A stretch of DNA of 64,000 bases from Asterias rubens (lineage: Eukaryota; Echinodermata; Asteroidea; Forcipulatida; Asteriidae), in assembly GCF_902459465.1 (NCBI RefSeq), contig NC_047076.1, positions 8,130,146 through 8,194,145 of the forward strand, given 5' to 3'. The position numbers and the translations under genes were made by a program. The notes below the pieces were generated by a model. It was not told the origin of the DNA, did not search any database, and saw only the letters and a list, made by a program, of their open reading frames with translations. Below, piece after piece: positions 34,576-46,600 of the stretch; position 1 is the stretch's first letter; every line of letters starts with the position of its first letter.

Positions 34576-34785
34576 GCACAAGAGTGTCCAGAACCCAAAT
34601 TCATAAAGCATGTAAGCACAAAAACTTGCTAAGCATAGACTAGTATTGCTTAGCAGAAAAAAGGTTAGCAGCCAAAACTACATGAAGTTTAGATTGTTGT
34701 GGCTGGTGCCCCACTAATTTTTTTCTAAGCAAGGAAATTTGTCAAGCAGTATTTTCTGCTAAACAGCTTTATGACATTGGGCCGC
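34576..34785. mobile_element. Family D-like MITE
   Basis: Inverted blocks CAAATTCATAAAGCATGTAA and AACAGCTTTATGACATTGGGCC around the phrase GGCTGGTGCCCCACTAATTT. Confidence 0.7.
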
Positions 34786-36139
34786 TCTTGCTTACGGTTA
34801 GCATATTTCACAGGTGAGCAGAGAATTTTTGCCTGCTTACTCTACGTTACTTGTTATTATTCGCCAACACAGCCAGAGCAGAAATTTGGCGCTTTTACAG
34901 TAGGTGGAGAACCGTGAAAAGGGCTAAAGCGCTTTGGGAAATCAAGACCCGACAGGACACAAAGGCTATGATGTGAAACTCCGTTCATCTGGGCTTTTTT
35001 AAAGAAAATTTCACTTCACATCTTCCGCTGTGTTAAGAAGCTACTTTCTGAGTTCCTAAGCCTTGTCCTCATTATTCTAGTACTTTCTCCGAGCCTGTAC
35101 TCAACACTCACCCTTTACAAATAATTGGTAAACTCAACTCCGATTCTGGGTTGAAGTCTGTCGCAACTAGCGGTCATAGACAAGTTTTTTTCCGAGCTTG
35201 TGGTAGTGTTAGTGTAAACTTGGAAAGGAAGCAAAAGTACTGAAGAAACTACTTCAAACCATTGAATTATATTAAATTGCATTTCACATGTACATATTTA
35301 AAAAAGAATTTGTGATTAATGGAAGAAGATGTAAATGTACTTATATGACGACTGTTGAAACCTTCTTCATTTGTCTGTCCAGTGCTAGTGATAGTGGTTT
35401 GGATTAAGTTAAGTTGGGATGAGGACTAGTCAAGATTAATAATAGTTTGGACAAGCCTTCTGACAGCCAAAAGGTGGGATTAAAGCCTGACTGCAAGAAT
35501 CTACAGCGACTGATCCATATATTCACCCATAAATATTGGCTTGAAATTGCCAGATAAATTACATACCAATTGAAATTGATAATCAGAGATTTGTTTAAAG
35601 CTTCAGTTGAATTCCCCAATTAATATAAAAATTAACATACAAATTATTTTATACAGTATATCCGTATATATACATCAGACGCAAACACACATCACCATTG
35701 CAATAGTTAACAGTGTAATTCCGACCCACATTCAGAAAAAAAATAATGCAAACCCACGTCAGATCACCAAATGATTTGGCCCAAACAAAACAATTCAAAG
35801 TCTCTAAATAACTCATTTAAACACAGATATATTTTTAACCTAATGATGTCCGGTTATTAGTTCTGGTGTATATTAGATCTCCACACTATAAGATTAAAAA
35901 TACGTACATGTTGTTTATCCTAATCAACAACACACCCTTTGTTTACACTTCCAGGCATTATTTACCAAATATTTGTATAGTCATTAATACATGAATCAAA
36001 AAATATTTACAGAAACAAACAGACAGTTTGTCTTTGAATTGTTGTCTGGACAAAAAGTTTATATAAGGGTATGTTTTATAACTGTTCTTGTTTTTTTAAC
36101 AATTTACTCCCGTTTTGAGTTGAGAGTGAAATTATTTTA

Positions 36140-36305
36140 AGTCGACCGCTTCTTTTGGGGAAACTGCCAACCAAAGAGGGCGCTCTGTATTTTTAGTCAC
36201 CCATATTGTTTATATGTTGTTTGGGTTTCAGAGCGCTTAGGGACATGTTTTATTTCTATGTGTTATGCGCTATATAAGAATGGTTAATTATTATTATTTA
36301 TTATT
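36140..36305 (+). mobile_element. 3' tail of a CR1/L2-like retrotransposon
   Basis: GCGCTATATAAGAATGG followed by (ATT)n, like the tail at 12080-12135, but without recognisable coding sequence. Confidence 0.6.
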
Positions 36306-37337
36306 TCATGAGCAAGATTGAATGTGGTTATTTTGATAAGGCACAAATGAATTGGTCTCAAGTTATAGCAAAAATTCAAATGAATAAATCTCTTCTCCCG
36401 ACCCAATTCACCTGAATTCATCACTACTTGAAAATATTGGTTGTGCCATTTTGGGAAGTAAAGTTTTAAGTGATAAACCAGATTTTCCACCCATCAACAA
36501 AGCTGTATACATGTACTTGAACCCAAAACTGCATAACAAGATGGCTTCGTACAAACATTTCTGTGTAAAAATTGCGAAGATTTCAAATTAAAAATAAACA
36601 TGTACTTTGAAAAAATACCGCACACCAGTTGCAAAGTACATTATTAAAAGTTGAAATTTGTCTCTAACGTTACCAAAAATTCTTTTGTTTCAATAGACAA
36701 GTGTGCAAGTCTCGCGCAGATTCAACATTCTGGGACCAAGTTGGTCCCAACCATATGGTGTTTTACATGTGTATGGGTGCATTTCTTCAAACTCTTTAGT
36801 TTATGGCTGTACAAATTAGTTATATCGTAACAGGTCGGAAAGTAACCTTTTGCCATGAAATATATGAAAGTACAGTAAATTTAACAAATCAACGAAATCA
36901 ACCTCTGTTTCTAGTTACTTTTGCCCAACAGAGAACTGACCAAGCTGTTTACCAAACTCATGTAATGATCACCCAAATTCAGGTTTAATTGCCAAATGTT
37001 TTTGTTTTTTTAAATAACGCCTAGTCCTATGTTTAAAATTGTGTTTCAATGGTTACTATAACATAATATTTTCATTAAAAAAAAAAGTTGAAACTGTATC
37101 TATGACAAAGTGGTGTGGGTAATTTTAATTTCAAGAATTTTGAAGTACCTGTAATATATAATTTCAAAAGAAGACTCAAAGTGTATAGGAAAATACTGTC
37201 TTCGATCCAGTTATTTTTCTAATTTTTCGATACATGCGAGACTTGCACAGTTATAACAGGAAAAATATTACAATAAAAGTAGTTTGCCAGTCCGACAACA
37301 ATAATATATCAAAAAAGTACTATTGCCTTTACATTAC

Positions 37338-37697
37338 TCATGAGGCCACGGGATCAACTGGAGCTGAGGCTTGGGTTGCATTGCTCGCCGTCTCCATATA
37401 GGGTGGAGGTTCCGGCATGGGCGTGGCAGTAGGATTGGAGGGCGTGTCAGTAGTAGCAGGGTAAGGATACCCAGTGGTAGGGGGGTATGCAGCATTGGGC
37501 GAGGTTGGTGGGTAGGCTGGGTTGGGAGCGGCTTGAGGGTAGGCTGGGTTAGGTGCAGCTGGGGGGTAGGCAGGGTTGGGCGAGGTTGGGGGGTACGCTG
37601 GGTTGGCTTGTGGGTAGGGTGTGGCTCCATTGATTGGCATCACTGGTGGCTGGCCGTAGGGTTCTGTCTTTGGGTACATGTAGGGTTTGTTCACCGC
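37338..37697 (-). CDS. Shisa-like exon 5, Pro/Tyr-rich tail and stop
   Basis: Encodes AVNKPYMYPKTEPYGQPP, five 9-residue NPAYPPxxP-type repeats, EPPPYME and the C-terminal DPVAS followed by TGA. Confidence 0.88.
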   Translation of the reverse strand, partial: AVNKPYMYPKTEPYGQPPVMPINGATPYPQANPAYPPTSPNPAYPPAAPNPAYPQAAPNPAYPPTSPNAAYPPTTGYPYPATTDTPSNPTATPMPEPPPYMETASNATQASAPVDPVAS

Positions 37698-40600
37698 CTG
37701 TAAAGCAAAAAAGACAGACAATACTTATTAATATAAATTATCCTGCATTTCTAGGAAATTCAATGCCATGACCCTCTACTCCGAGGGAAGATCATTTTCT
37801 GTAGAATGCAGAATTAACCCTCTCACTGTCTGACCATTAATTCTCATCCATTGTGATTGGAATGATGGATAACCTATGCCAGCCTGCAATACGATATGGT
37901 GGATGCATCTACACAGTCCACAGTCAACCCTCCTACTGTCTGACCATTCAATATCATCAAGTGTGATTGGAATAATGGATAACCTATGCCAGCTTGCAAT
38001 AAGGTGGGTGCATCTACACAGTGCACAGTCAACCCTCCTACTGTCTGACTATTCAATCCAATCCACTGTGATTGGAATGATGGATAACCTATGCCAGCTT
38101 GCAATAAGGTGGGTGCATCTACACAGTGCACAGTCAACCCTCCTACTGTCTGACCATTCAATCCAATCCACTGTGATTGGAATGATGGATAACCTCTGCC
38201 AACTTTGCAATAAGGTGGGTGCATCTACACAGTGCACAGTCAACCCTCCTACTGTCTGACCATTCAATCCAATTCACTGTGATTGGAATGATGGATAACC
38301 TATGCCAGCTTGCAATAACGTGGATCCACTGTGCACAGTCAATCCTCCTACATGTTTTATCTGATCAATTCAATATCATTCCACCCACAACCTTTGCATT
38401 TCTAGATGTCTTACCACTAAACCTTCAAACTAGCCCGGTGGCTAGAGGCAAATGGAATCCTAGGTGTTAGCAATGATTATACAGATGTTAGTTTTGCATC
38501 GGGATAATAAAAAATATTGTTTTTGTTGCTGTGTTTTGAGGTTGTTGTTGTTTTTTTGTGGGGGTTCATCTCTCTCCAGAAAATCTAAAGCCACAGGGCT
38601 GAATAAATTTAAATCAAGAAAAACCCTGACTAATCAGGGAAGACATGACAGATTAAAAGGAAGAAAACACAACATAAAAGATCTTCACCTCATCATATGT
38701 AGGAGGACCTTGGTAGTAACTCTGAGGGCCAGTTGAGATCGGCTGAGCGGGGTAAGCCCCCGTGGGTATAGTGCCCCCTCGTGGGGGTGGAATAATGGTG
38801 CCAGGTCCGGCGATGATGGTGCTGCGGTTGCCGTTCATGTATGCCTGGCGGCGACGGTAGAAACCACAACCTCCGCAGCATGTCATCAAAATGAAGAAAA
38901 CGATGAACCTGTTGGGGTGGGAAAAAAATATTAAAAATCGTAAAATTAAACGAGCTTCTTTGATTGGGATTTGAACGAGGGATTAAGTGCCCTCCCTGTC
39001 GTCACAGTTGACGCCCATCAACAATTGGCGCAGTACCCCTTTAGTGATCATTCATTTATTATCATTACAAAACACCAAAATACCGCTGATATGGTTTGAT
39101 TATTTAATCAAAATTTTCAAGTAAAAATGTTTACAAAAATAATATGATATCAATATAAACCGCAAGGGAAACTGACTGGGTAAAGTAAAATGAATTTTGG
39201 GTTTGAACGGAGAAAAAAAAAAATAGAGTACTGAAAATAATATGAAACAGAAAGTTTGGTTGTGATAACTTTTGAAATTGTTTTTACTTGTTTACATAGG
39301 GAAGATTGGTCAATTTCATATCTGGACACGACCTTTACTTTGATCGCTTTGTGTATTCAACAGCTTGTGGTGACTATGGTTTCTTAGGGGTTAACACCAA
39401 AGAAATTAGAACCCGGAAAACGCTCATAGACCGTTTTAACTGTTTTCATGGTCAATGGGGCGTCTACTGTATGGCAAATTTAAACGCGTAAAAAAATGGT
39501 ATACGCGCGTCCATAAAAATGGTCGCACAATGACACCGCACAAACAATGACACACTCGGCGTCCTTTGGGTTCTATTTCTATGGTAACACATCAACCGAC
39601 CATAACTCATTGAAGCAGATGATATTCAAATTTTTTAGACAAAAAAAAAGTGCTTAATAATATTGAAGTCTTATATAGCGCACGTATCTACCAAACAAGG
39701 TACTCAAGGCACTGAGTATATACGACCGTTCAGAAAGATAGGTTTAACATATCAATAAATAGTTAATGCCCTGCTTTTTGGACCCTTGGAAGTCTCTCTC
39801 CCGTGGGCTAATATAATTATTTCATTAATGTCACGAGTCACGTGCTTACCAGAAATACCAGATGTTCCAGAAGCCATAGCTGTAGTATCCCCCGTCATAG
39901 TCAGTGCAGCATAACGACCCTCCACAGCAGTATTGGCCGTAGTCACAGCTAGTGAAAACAAAAAACACACAAACAAACACAGATGAGACGATTTATACTA
40001 ATCTTTGCATCAGAGGTAATAGACCTTTATCATGGTGCAGCCATCTTGACTTTTTCCCATTGATATCATTGTTATCAAAACGAGGGTAGAGGAAAAAACA
40101 AATTATGGTTCCTATTTGCACAATGATTTTTAGCATTCACTGCTATTATTTGATACAAGGAACGTGACCAAGATGGAGGCAGCTTGATAAAGGTCTATAG
40201 ATCTTTATCACGGTGTGGCCATCTTGATTTTACTCCATTCAAACTCATGGAAACAAGGAACACCAAGATAGTTACAGCTTGATAAAGGTCTATAGATCTT
40301 TATCACGGTGTGGCCATCTTGATTTTACTCCATTCAAACTCATGGAAACAAGGAACACCAAGATAGTTACAGCTTGATAAAGGTCTATAGATCTTTATCA
40401 CAGTGTGGCCATCTTGATTTTACTCCATTCAAACTCATGGAAACAAGGAACACCAAGATAGTTACAGCTTGATAAAGGTCTATAGATCTTTATCACGGTG
40501 TGGCCATCTTGATTTTACTCCATTCAAACTCATGGAAACAAGGAACACCAAGATAGTTACAGCTTGATAAAGGTCTATAGATCTTTATCACGGTGTGGCC

Positions 40601-43600
40601 ATCTTGATTTTACTCCATTCAAACTCATGGAAACAAGGAACACCAAGATAGTTACAGCTTGATAAAGGTCTATTTGAGTGTAATTTAGTTTTTACCATTT
40701 GCATCGATATTAAACACCATTACTCAAAACTTTCATGAGTTCTGTGACAAAAGGCAAATCACTCGGGTGGGACTCAAAACCAGGTCCAGTAAACAGTAAA
40801 AAATTATGAGACGGCTTCTTCAAAACATGAAAATGATGTCATGCCTGGTATTACTGTACAAAGGCCATGAAGGCAATGTTGCCCATTGTCTTTGCCTTGA
40901 TGCCCCTTCAGATGTTTCCCATAGACTTTTAAGATTGTCCAATGTTCATGTAAGTGGCCTGCCCTCTCAAAGATGTGATGTGGCATTTTCAGAAATGCTC
41001 ACTTGCTGGGTTTGCCCTTAACTTTATCAATGACTGGCCATTTTAAGATTGTCTATTTGCGGGTCCATCAACTTTTACACTATTGTACTCCCTTTAGGGG
41101 TAGTTTTTTTTAAATTATAATTTACTTGAGACTTGAAGCCATTGAACAATCAGTGGTTTGTGTAGCAGTGTAAGTATTATAAATGTACCATGTATTCCTG
41201 GTACGTACAAGAGTTATCAGTGACAAAAATGCATTTTCATTGAATTTTTTTTGTTACAATACTGCGCAGATGACAGGGAAATAAATTACTATAAGAGCTG
41301 GGGGGTTTTTCATTGCGTTTTTAAAGGTTGTTATATTGTTTAATGCCAAAACTAAAAATTTAATGTTTGCGTTTGTAATAGCGCTTGAAATAAATTGTTC
41401 TGTGACATTGCAGAATATGAGTGTCAAGGTAGGTAGGGGTTAAATGTAAACAAATAGATTAGCTGGTACCAGGCATGAGTAAATTGACTCTTTCAACGGT
41501 TCCCATTTATGGCCTCCTGGCTGGTCAAGGAAACGTACCATTGTGATAAATATATAAAGGCTCCTACCGATTCGTGAGAATTTCTATGCAAGAGGTAAAG
41601 GTATATTTTTTGGAAGTGCAAAATTCCAGCCCGCAATTTGTATTTATTACATGCAATTTGTATTTAATGACTTTACAATTGTACATTTCGAGTAGTCCAA
41701 TATGTATGTAAAGACACTAGACACCTTTGGTAGTTGCCATGAAGACCAGCCAGTCTTCACAGTTGGTGTATCTCAACACATGCATAAAATTACAATGTGA
41801 AAATTTGAGCACAAGCTCAATTAAGAGTCCCTGCCTGTAAGAGTGTACCAAGTGGTGATTCATGGGTTCTCAGATCTTCTTCTAAAAAATTAGAGTGATA
41901 CATCGTCATACCAAACAAATAAATCCAAAATTTTAGTTTGCTGACGCTTTCGGTTTTGGAGTTACCAGTTATCAAAGTTTCGGCCTAAAAGCCCTCGAGA
42001 AACGAATAGTACATTCCCTGTAAACACAAAAATGTGCACCAAGGTCATCCCAACAAAAGTAAAACATTTTTTGAAACCTCAAGTTGGGCTCATAACAAAA
42101 GTAAAAAAAAAAAATCTCGTTGGCGCATCATGTTACGCGCACCTGAACCTTTGACGAACAGTGCCCTCGTGCCATTTTCAATGCCTCAGAACTCAACGCG
42201 CCTATAAGATCCCATGAATTAAACAAGTTCAAATGAAAGAGCTTGCATCCCTAACACAAATTTAAGTGCAAAGTGCGTGGGATCTCGTTGGCGCAGAGAG
42301 ATAATAGAGGTCAAAGTTCAAATTTTACCAATATATTGCGTTTTCGCACCTCCGTAACTTTGCGCGCCAACAACAAAACATTGTTTTTATGGCAACTGGG
42401 TATTAGAACAGTTTTCATTTAATGACAAATGAAAAAAGAATCTTGGGATCTCTGCAACTTGCATGTCAAAAGATTTTTTGAACATTTTCTAAAGTATTGT
42501 CATTCCACACATTTTGGCCTAAATTGGCACAACATTCACTTTTTTCATCACTGTAAGTATCTATGCCAACAAGATCCCATCAATGTTTTCTTGTATTTGG
42601 TTAAGCTGAGTGTTTATAAACAGATTTCAATTGAAAAATAATTGGGATCATGTTGGCCCACCAATATAACAAAGGTCAAAGGTCATATGAAACTACACTA
42701 CTGCCTATTTCGGGTGATTTTGCGTCGTCTAGAAATCCACGCGCCAATATGATCCCATTAAGTTGTCTGTGTTTTATGATTATATAGATTCAGAGTTGCA
42801 GAGATCCCAAGATTTTTTTTTCATTTGTCGTTAGATGCAAACTGTTCTAATACCCAGTTGCCATAAAAACAATTTTTTGTTGTTGGCGCGCGACGTTACG
42901 GAGGTGCGAAAACGCAATATATTGGTAAAATTTGAACTTTGACCTCTATTATCTCTCTGCGCCAACGAGATCCCACTCACTTTGCACTTAAATTTGTTTT
43001 AGGGATGCAAGCTCGTTCATTTGAACTTGTTTAATTCATGGGATCCTACAGGCGCGTTGAGTTATGAGGCGTTGAAAATGGCACGAGGGCACTGTTCGTC
43101 AAAGGTTCAGGTGTGCGTAACATGACGCGCCAACGAGATCCCAAATTTTTTTGTTTACTTTTGTTATAAGCCCAACTTGAGGTTTCAAAAAATGTTTTAC
43201 TTTTTCTGGGATGACCTTGGCGCACGTTTTTGTGTTTACAGGGAATGTACTATTCATTTCTTGAGGGCTTTTTGGCCCAAACTTTGATAACTGGTAACTC
43301 CAAAACCGAAAGCGTCAGCAAACTAAAATTTTGGATTTATTCGTTTGTCATGATGGTGTATCACTCTAATTTTTTGGAAGAAGATCTGCGAACCCATGAA
43401 TCACACCCCCCCTAATTTGGTACATTCTTACAGGCAGGGACTCTTAACGAAAAAAAAAAACTCCCTTGTCACACGTACATGTAGTTGCTTTCAGATGCTT
43501 GATTTTGAGATCTCAAATTCTAAGCCTGAGGTCTCGAAATCAAATTTGTGGAAAATTACTTCTTTCTCGAAAACTATGGCACTTCAGAGGGAGCCGTTTC

Positions 43601-46600
43601 TCACAATGTTTTATACCATCAACCTCTCCCCATTACTCGCTACCAAGAAAGGTTTAATGCTAATATTTATTTTTGAGTAATTACCAATAGAGTCCACTGC
43701 CTTTGATGGTAATTGCAATTGTACATTCAAGTAGTCCAATATGTACTTAAGCACCATCTAAACAATTTGGAAGTAACTTGCACACTTTTTTTTATTACTT
43801 GCAATCGATGTTAATAAATCAACTCTTCAAACAGTTTATGTACTTTACACCAGACAAGTAGGGAAACTCTTACTCCAATGTACAATAAAATGGGACACGG
43901 CTTTGCAATTCATTGTTATAACTCAATTCAACGTCACAATGCAATGTCATACTAGTGTTTGTATCTTGCTACACAAGCACCCATGCACAACCCGTAAACA
44001 TGATTAAGAAATTGCCCTTCAAGACTAGAGCTGTTACTAATAATGCTCAACGCCCCCAGGCTGCGCATTGTGCTGGATTCGGCACTGTGTCTACGAGGCT
44101 TCCTAATCTTTATTTACTATATCATGCATGGCAATGATCAGACGACAAAAACAGGGTCCTGGATGGAATATTACATTGTTTCATTGAATACACCAACATA
44201 AAAATACAGTCAGATAATACAACGCACAGTTCGGATGCGTTCTGTTCTAATACAGTATTAAATAAAAGCAATGTACATACATACATGTACATGACATGCA
44301 CGTAGCATGGAAAACACATTCTGTGCAATCTGCACACAAATCAAGATCAATCTAGGAAGAAAAAAAAAAAAGACATTTTGTTTAGGACTATCTCTGTATA
44401 TTACAATTGGGATGACAACATGAAACCCCAAATATTTTGTATGCGACTTTTGCCACCAACACGGTCACAATCAGCAGGTGCCTGGATATAACAAGTTTGG
44501 ATCATGTTTAGCATAATATATGTTGAAAACCGACCCAATAACTTTGTTTTTTAGAGTGCAATTTGCAATTAGGTTGATTAGAGCATTGCAATATCAGAAT
44601 GTCAACATGTTTCAGTTACCTGAAGATGACTATATGAGCAAGCTAGTTGAAACGTTGAGAAGTCATGAAGTTTTTGGGAAAAATAAGTGAAAATCACTTA
44701 AAGTGTCTATACCATGGAGCAACAAACATTTACACTCCCTTTAAAGACACTTGACACTATTGGTTATTGTCAAAGACCAGTCTACTCACTTGGTGTATCT
44801 CAACATGCAGAAAATAACAAACCTGTGAAAATTTGAACTCAATTGGTCGTCGGAGGTGCGAGATCACTATGAAAGAAAAAAAACACCCTTGTCACACGAA
44901 CCTGTGTGCTTTCAGATGCTTGATTTCGAGACCTCAAATTCTAAACTTGAGGTCTCAAAATCAAATTCGTGGAAATTACTTCTTTCTCGAAAACTACTTC
45001 ACTTCAGAGGTAGCCGTTTCTCACAATGTTTCATACTACCAACCTCTCCCCATTACTCGTTACCAAGTAAGGTTTTTATGCTTATAATCATTTTTAGTAA
45101 TTACCAATAGTGTCCACTGCATTTAAGGGGTGTCATTGTTATCGCAGTTGTGAAATTTCAGCAGTATAGCAGAGTCATGTTTTTGTCATGGTTTGATTGC
45201 GTTGTATTCAACCATGGAGGAAGGACTCACTCGTAAACAAACTGAAAGCTCTATGGGTGTGAACAAGGATGTACACAGCACCTAATATCCTTGGTTGACC
45301 ACTAAGGCCACAAGTACAGCTAGTAGCTCTACATGAAGTTTCCCAACACTTTTCCACAGCAATACTAGCCTTGTCCAATGCTCTTTACGCAAGCACCAGC
45401 CCGCTGCTTTCACAAACTGCATAGATACTATACGGCACGGTACATAACAGTACTTGATATTGTGGGGTCGAGGCATGGTTTGTCAAGGTTGTTGTACCTC
45501 ATACAAAGAGGCTGCAAAGATTCGGCCTGGTTGTAGCCTCGTTGATACCTCGAAAAGCCATGATTCGAACCCCACGGTATCAAGTACTGTTATCCGTGCA
45601 GTATACTATCTATGCAGTTCGTGAGTTCCAAGTGGGTCGGTGCTTGCGTAAAGAGCCTTGGACAAGGCTACAGCAATACTCAAGTTTAAACATCTTGGGA
45701 CTTGTAATAAATTATGTCTAAAGTGGTCCAGCTGGATAAGTTATGGTTTCAGAAGATGTAAACCACTGCAAGCAAAGAGCATTCTTATGGCTACAAATTC
45801 AAACCCAATACCAGACCCGATGCTTCCAAAGGCAACAGAGGCAATCGCCTCCAATGCCCCAGGTTAATGCCTTGGTGCCCCTTGAAATGTACCAATAGAA
45901 ATTTATATTTTCCTCAAAGAGGGCTAACCCCTAAGCTCTACGAAAAGCATATTGGGTTCTACACAACACACAGGACTACGGCTTTATCCCATCTGAAGGA
46001 CCTATAGCAATCATTTGTGTCTTGCTCAAGGACTGGAGGACACAAGGGACACGACCAGGACTTGAACTCACACTGTACGCTGATCAAAAAGACCAGAGCT
46101 TGAGTTTGGTGTTCTTATCCGCTCGGCCACAATACGCCAAAGGTGAAATTGCCTTGATGATCAGAGCCACAATATAAGTTTTTTTAACACTCGGTGACTA
46201 GTGAAATGACAAGCCAACTCAACCTGAAAGGTAAACCATAGTGTAGGAAATGCCATTAGGCCTTAAGAGTGTGTGTAAATAAAATGCTGACAAAACCCCA
46301 TTAGGCGTTTTCTCTGAACCGTGACAATTGATTTGCACAACACATCCAAGAGTCCAGCATTGAAAAAGACAACAACGGAAAATATCCACCTTTTGACATA
46401 CACTGGCTGTACGCCATATTCTCACATTGTAGCTTGCATCCTCAATTAATTAAAGGCACAGTTCCAACACATTGTACATGTACCTCCAATAATTCTATCT
46501 TGATTTTGGGACAGACTGAGAACAGGCTGAGGCCTGAGAACTTTGAACCATGAAAATTTCTCCATAAAACCTTCAAGGGAGTATTGGATTTTGCGATCCA

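Larger units (their letters stand above)
27255..37337. other. Gene-free interval between NMT and the Shisa-like gene
   Basis: Ten kilobases with no exon I can recognise. It holds NMT 3' UTR sequence of unknown length (an AATAAA at 27905-27910 is a candidate signal), the MITEs and palindromes listed separately, and a CR1/L2-like tail. Long stretches such as 30480-31020 and 34950-36130 look like plain AT-rich unique DNA. The two genes converge here. Confidence 0.7.

Noticed and set aside
37371..37703. Plus-strand Gly/Arg/Trp-rich open frame of 110 codons
   Set aside because: It is the antisense shadow of the repeat-coding last exon of the Shisa-like gene.
38049..38267. Minus-strand repetitive open frames over 37874-38267
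   Set aside because: They arise from the 106-bp intron array; the frame cycles with the repeat and has no homology.
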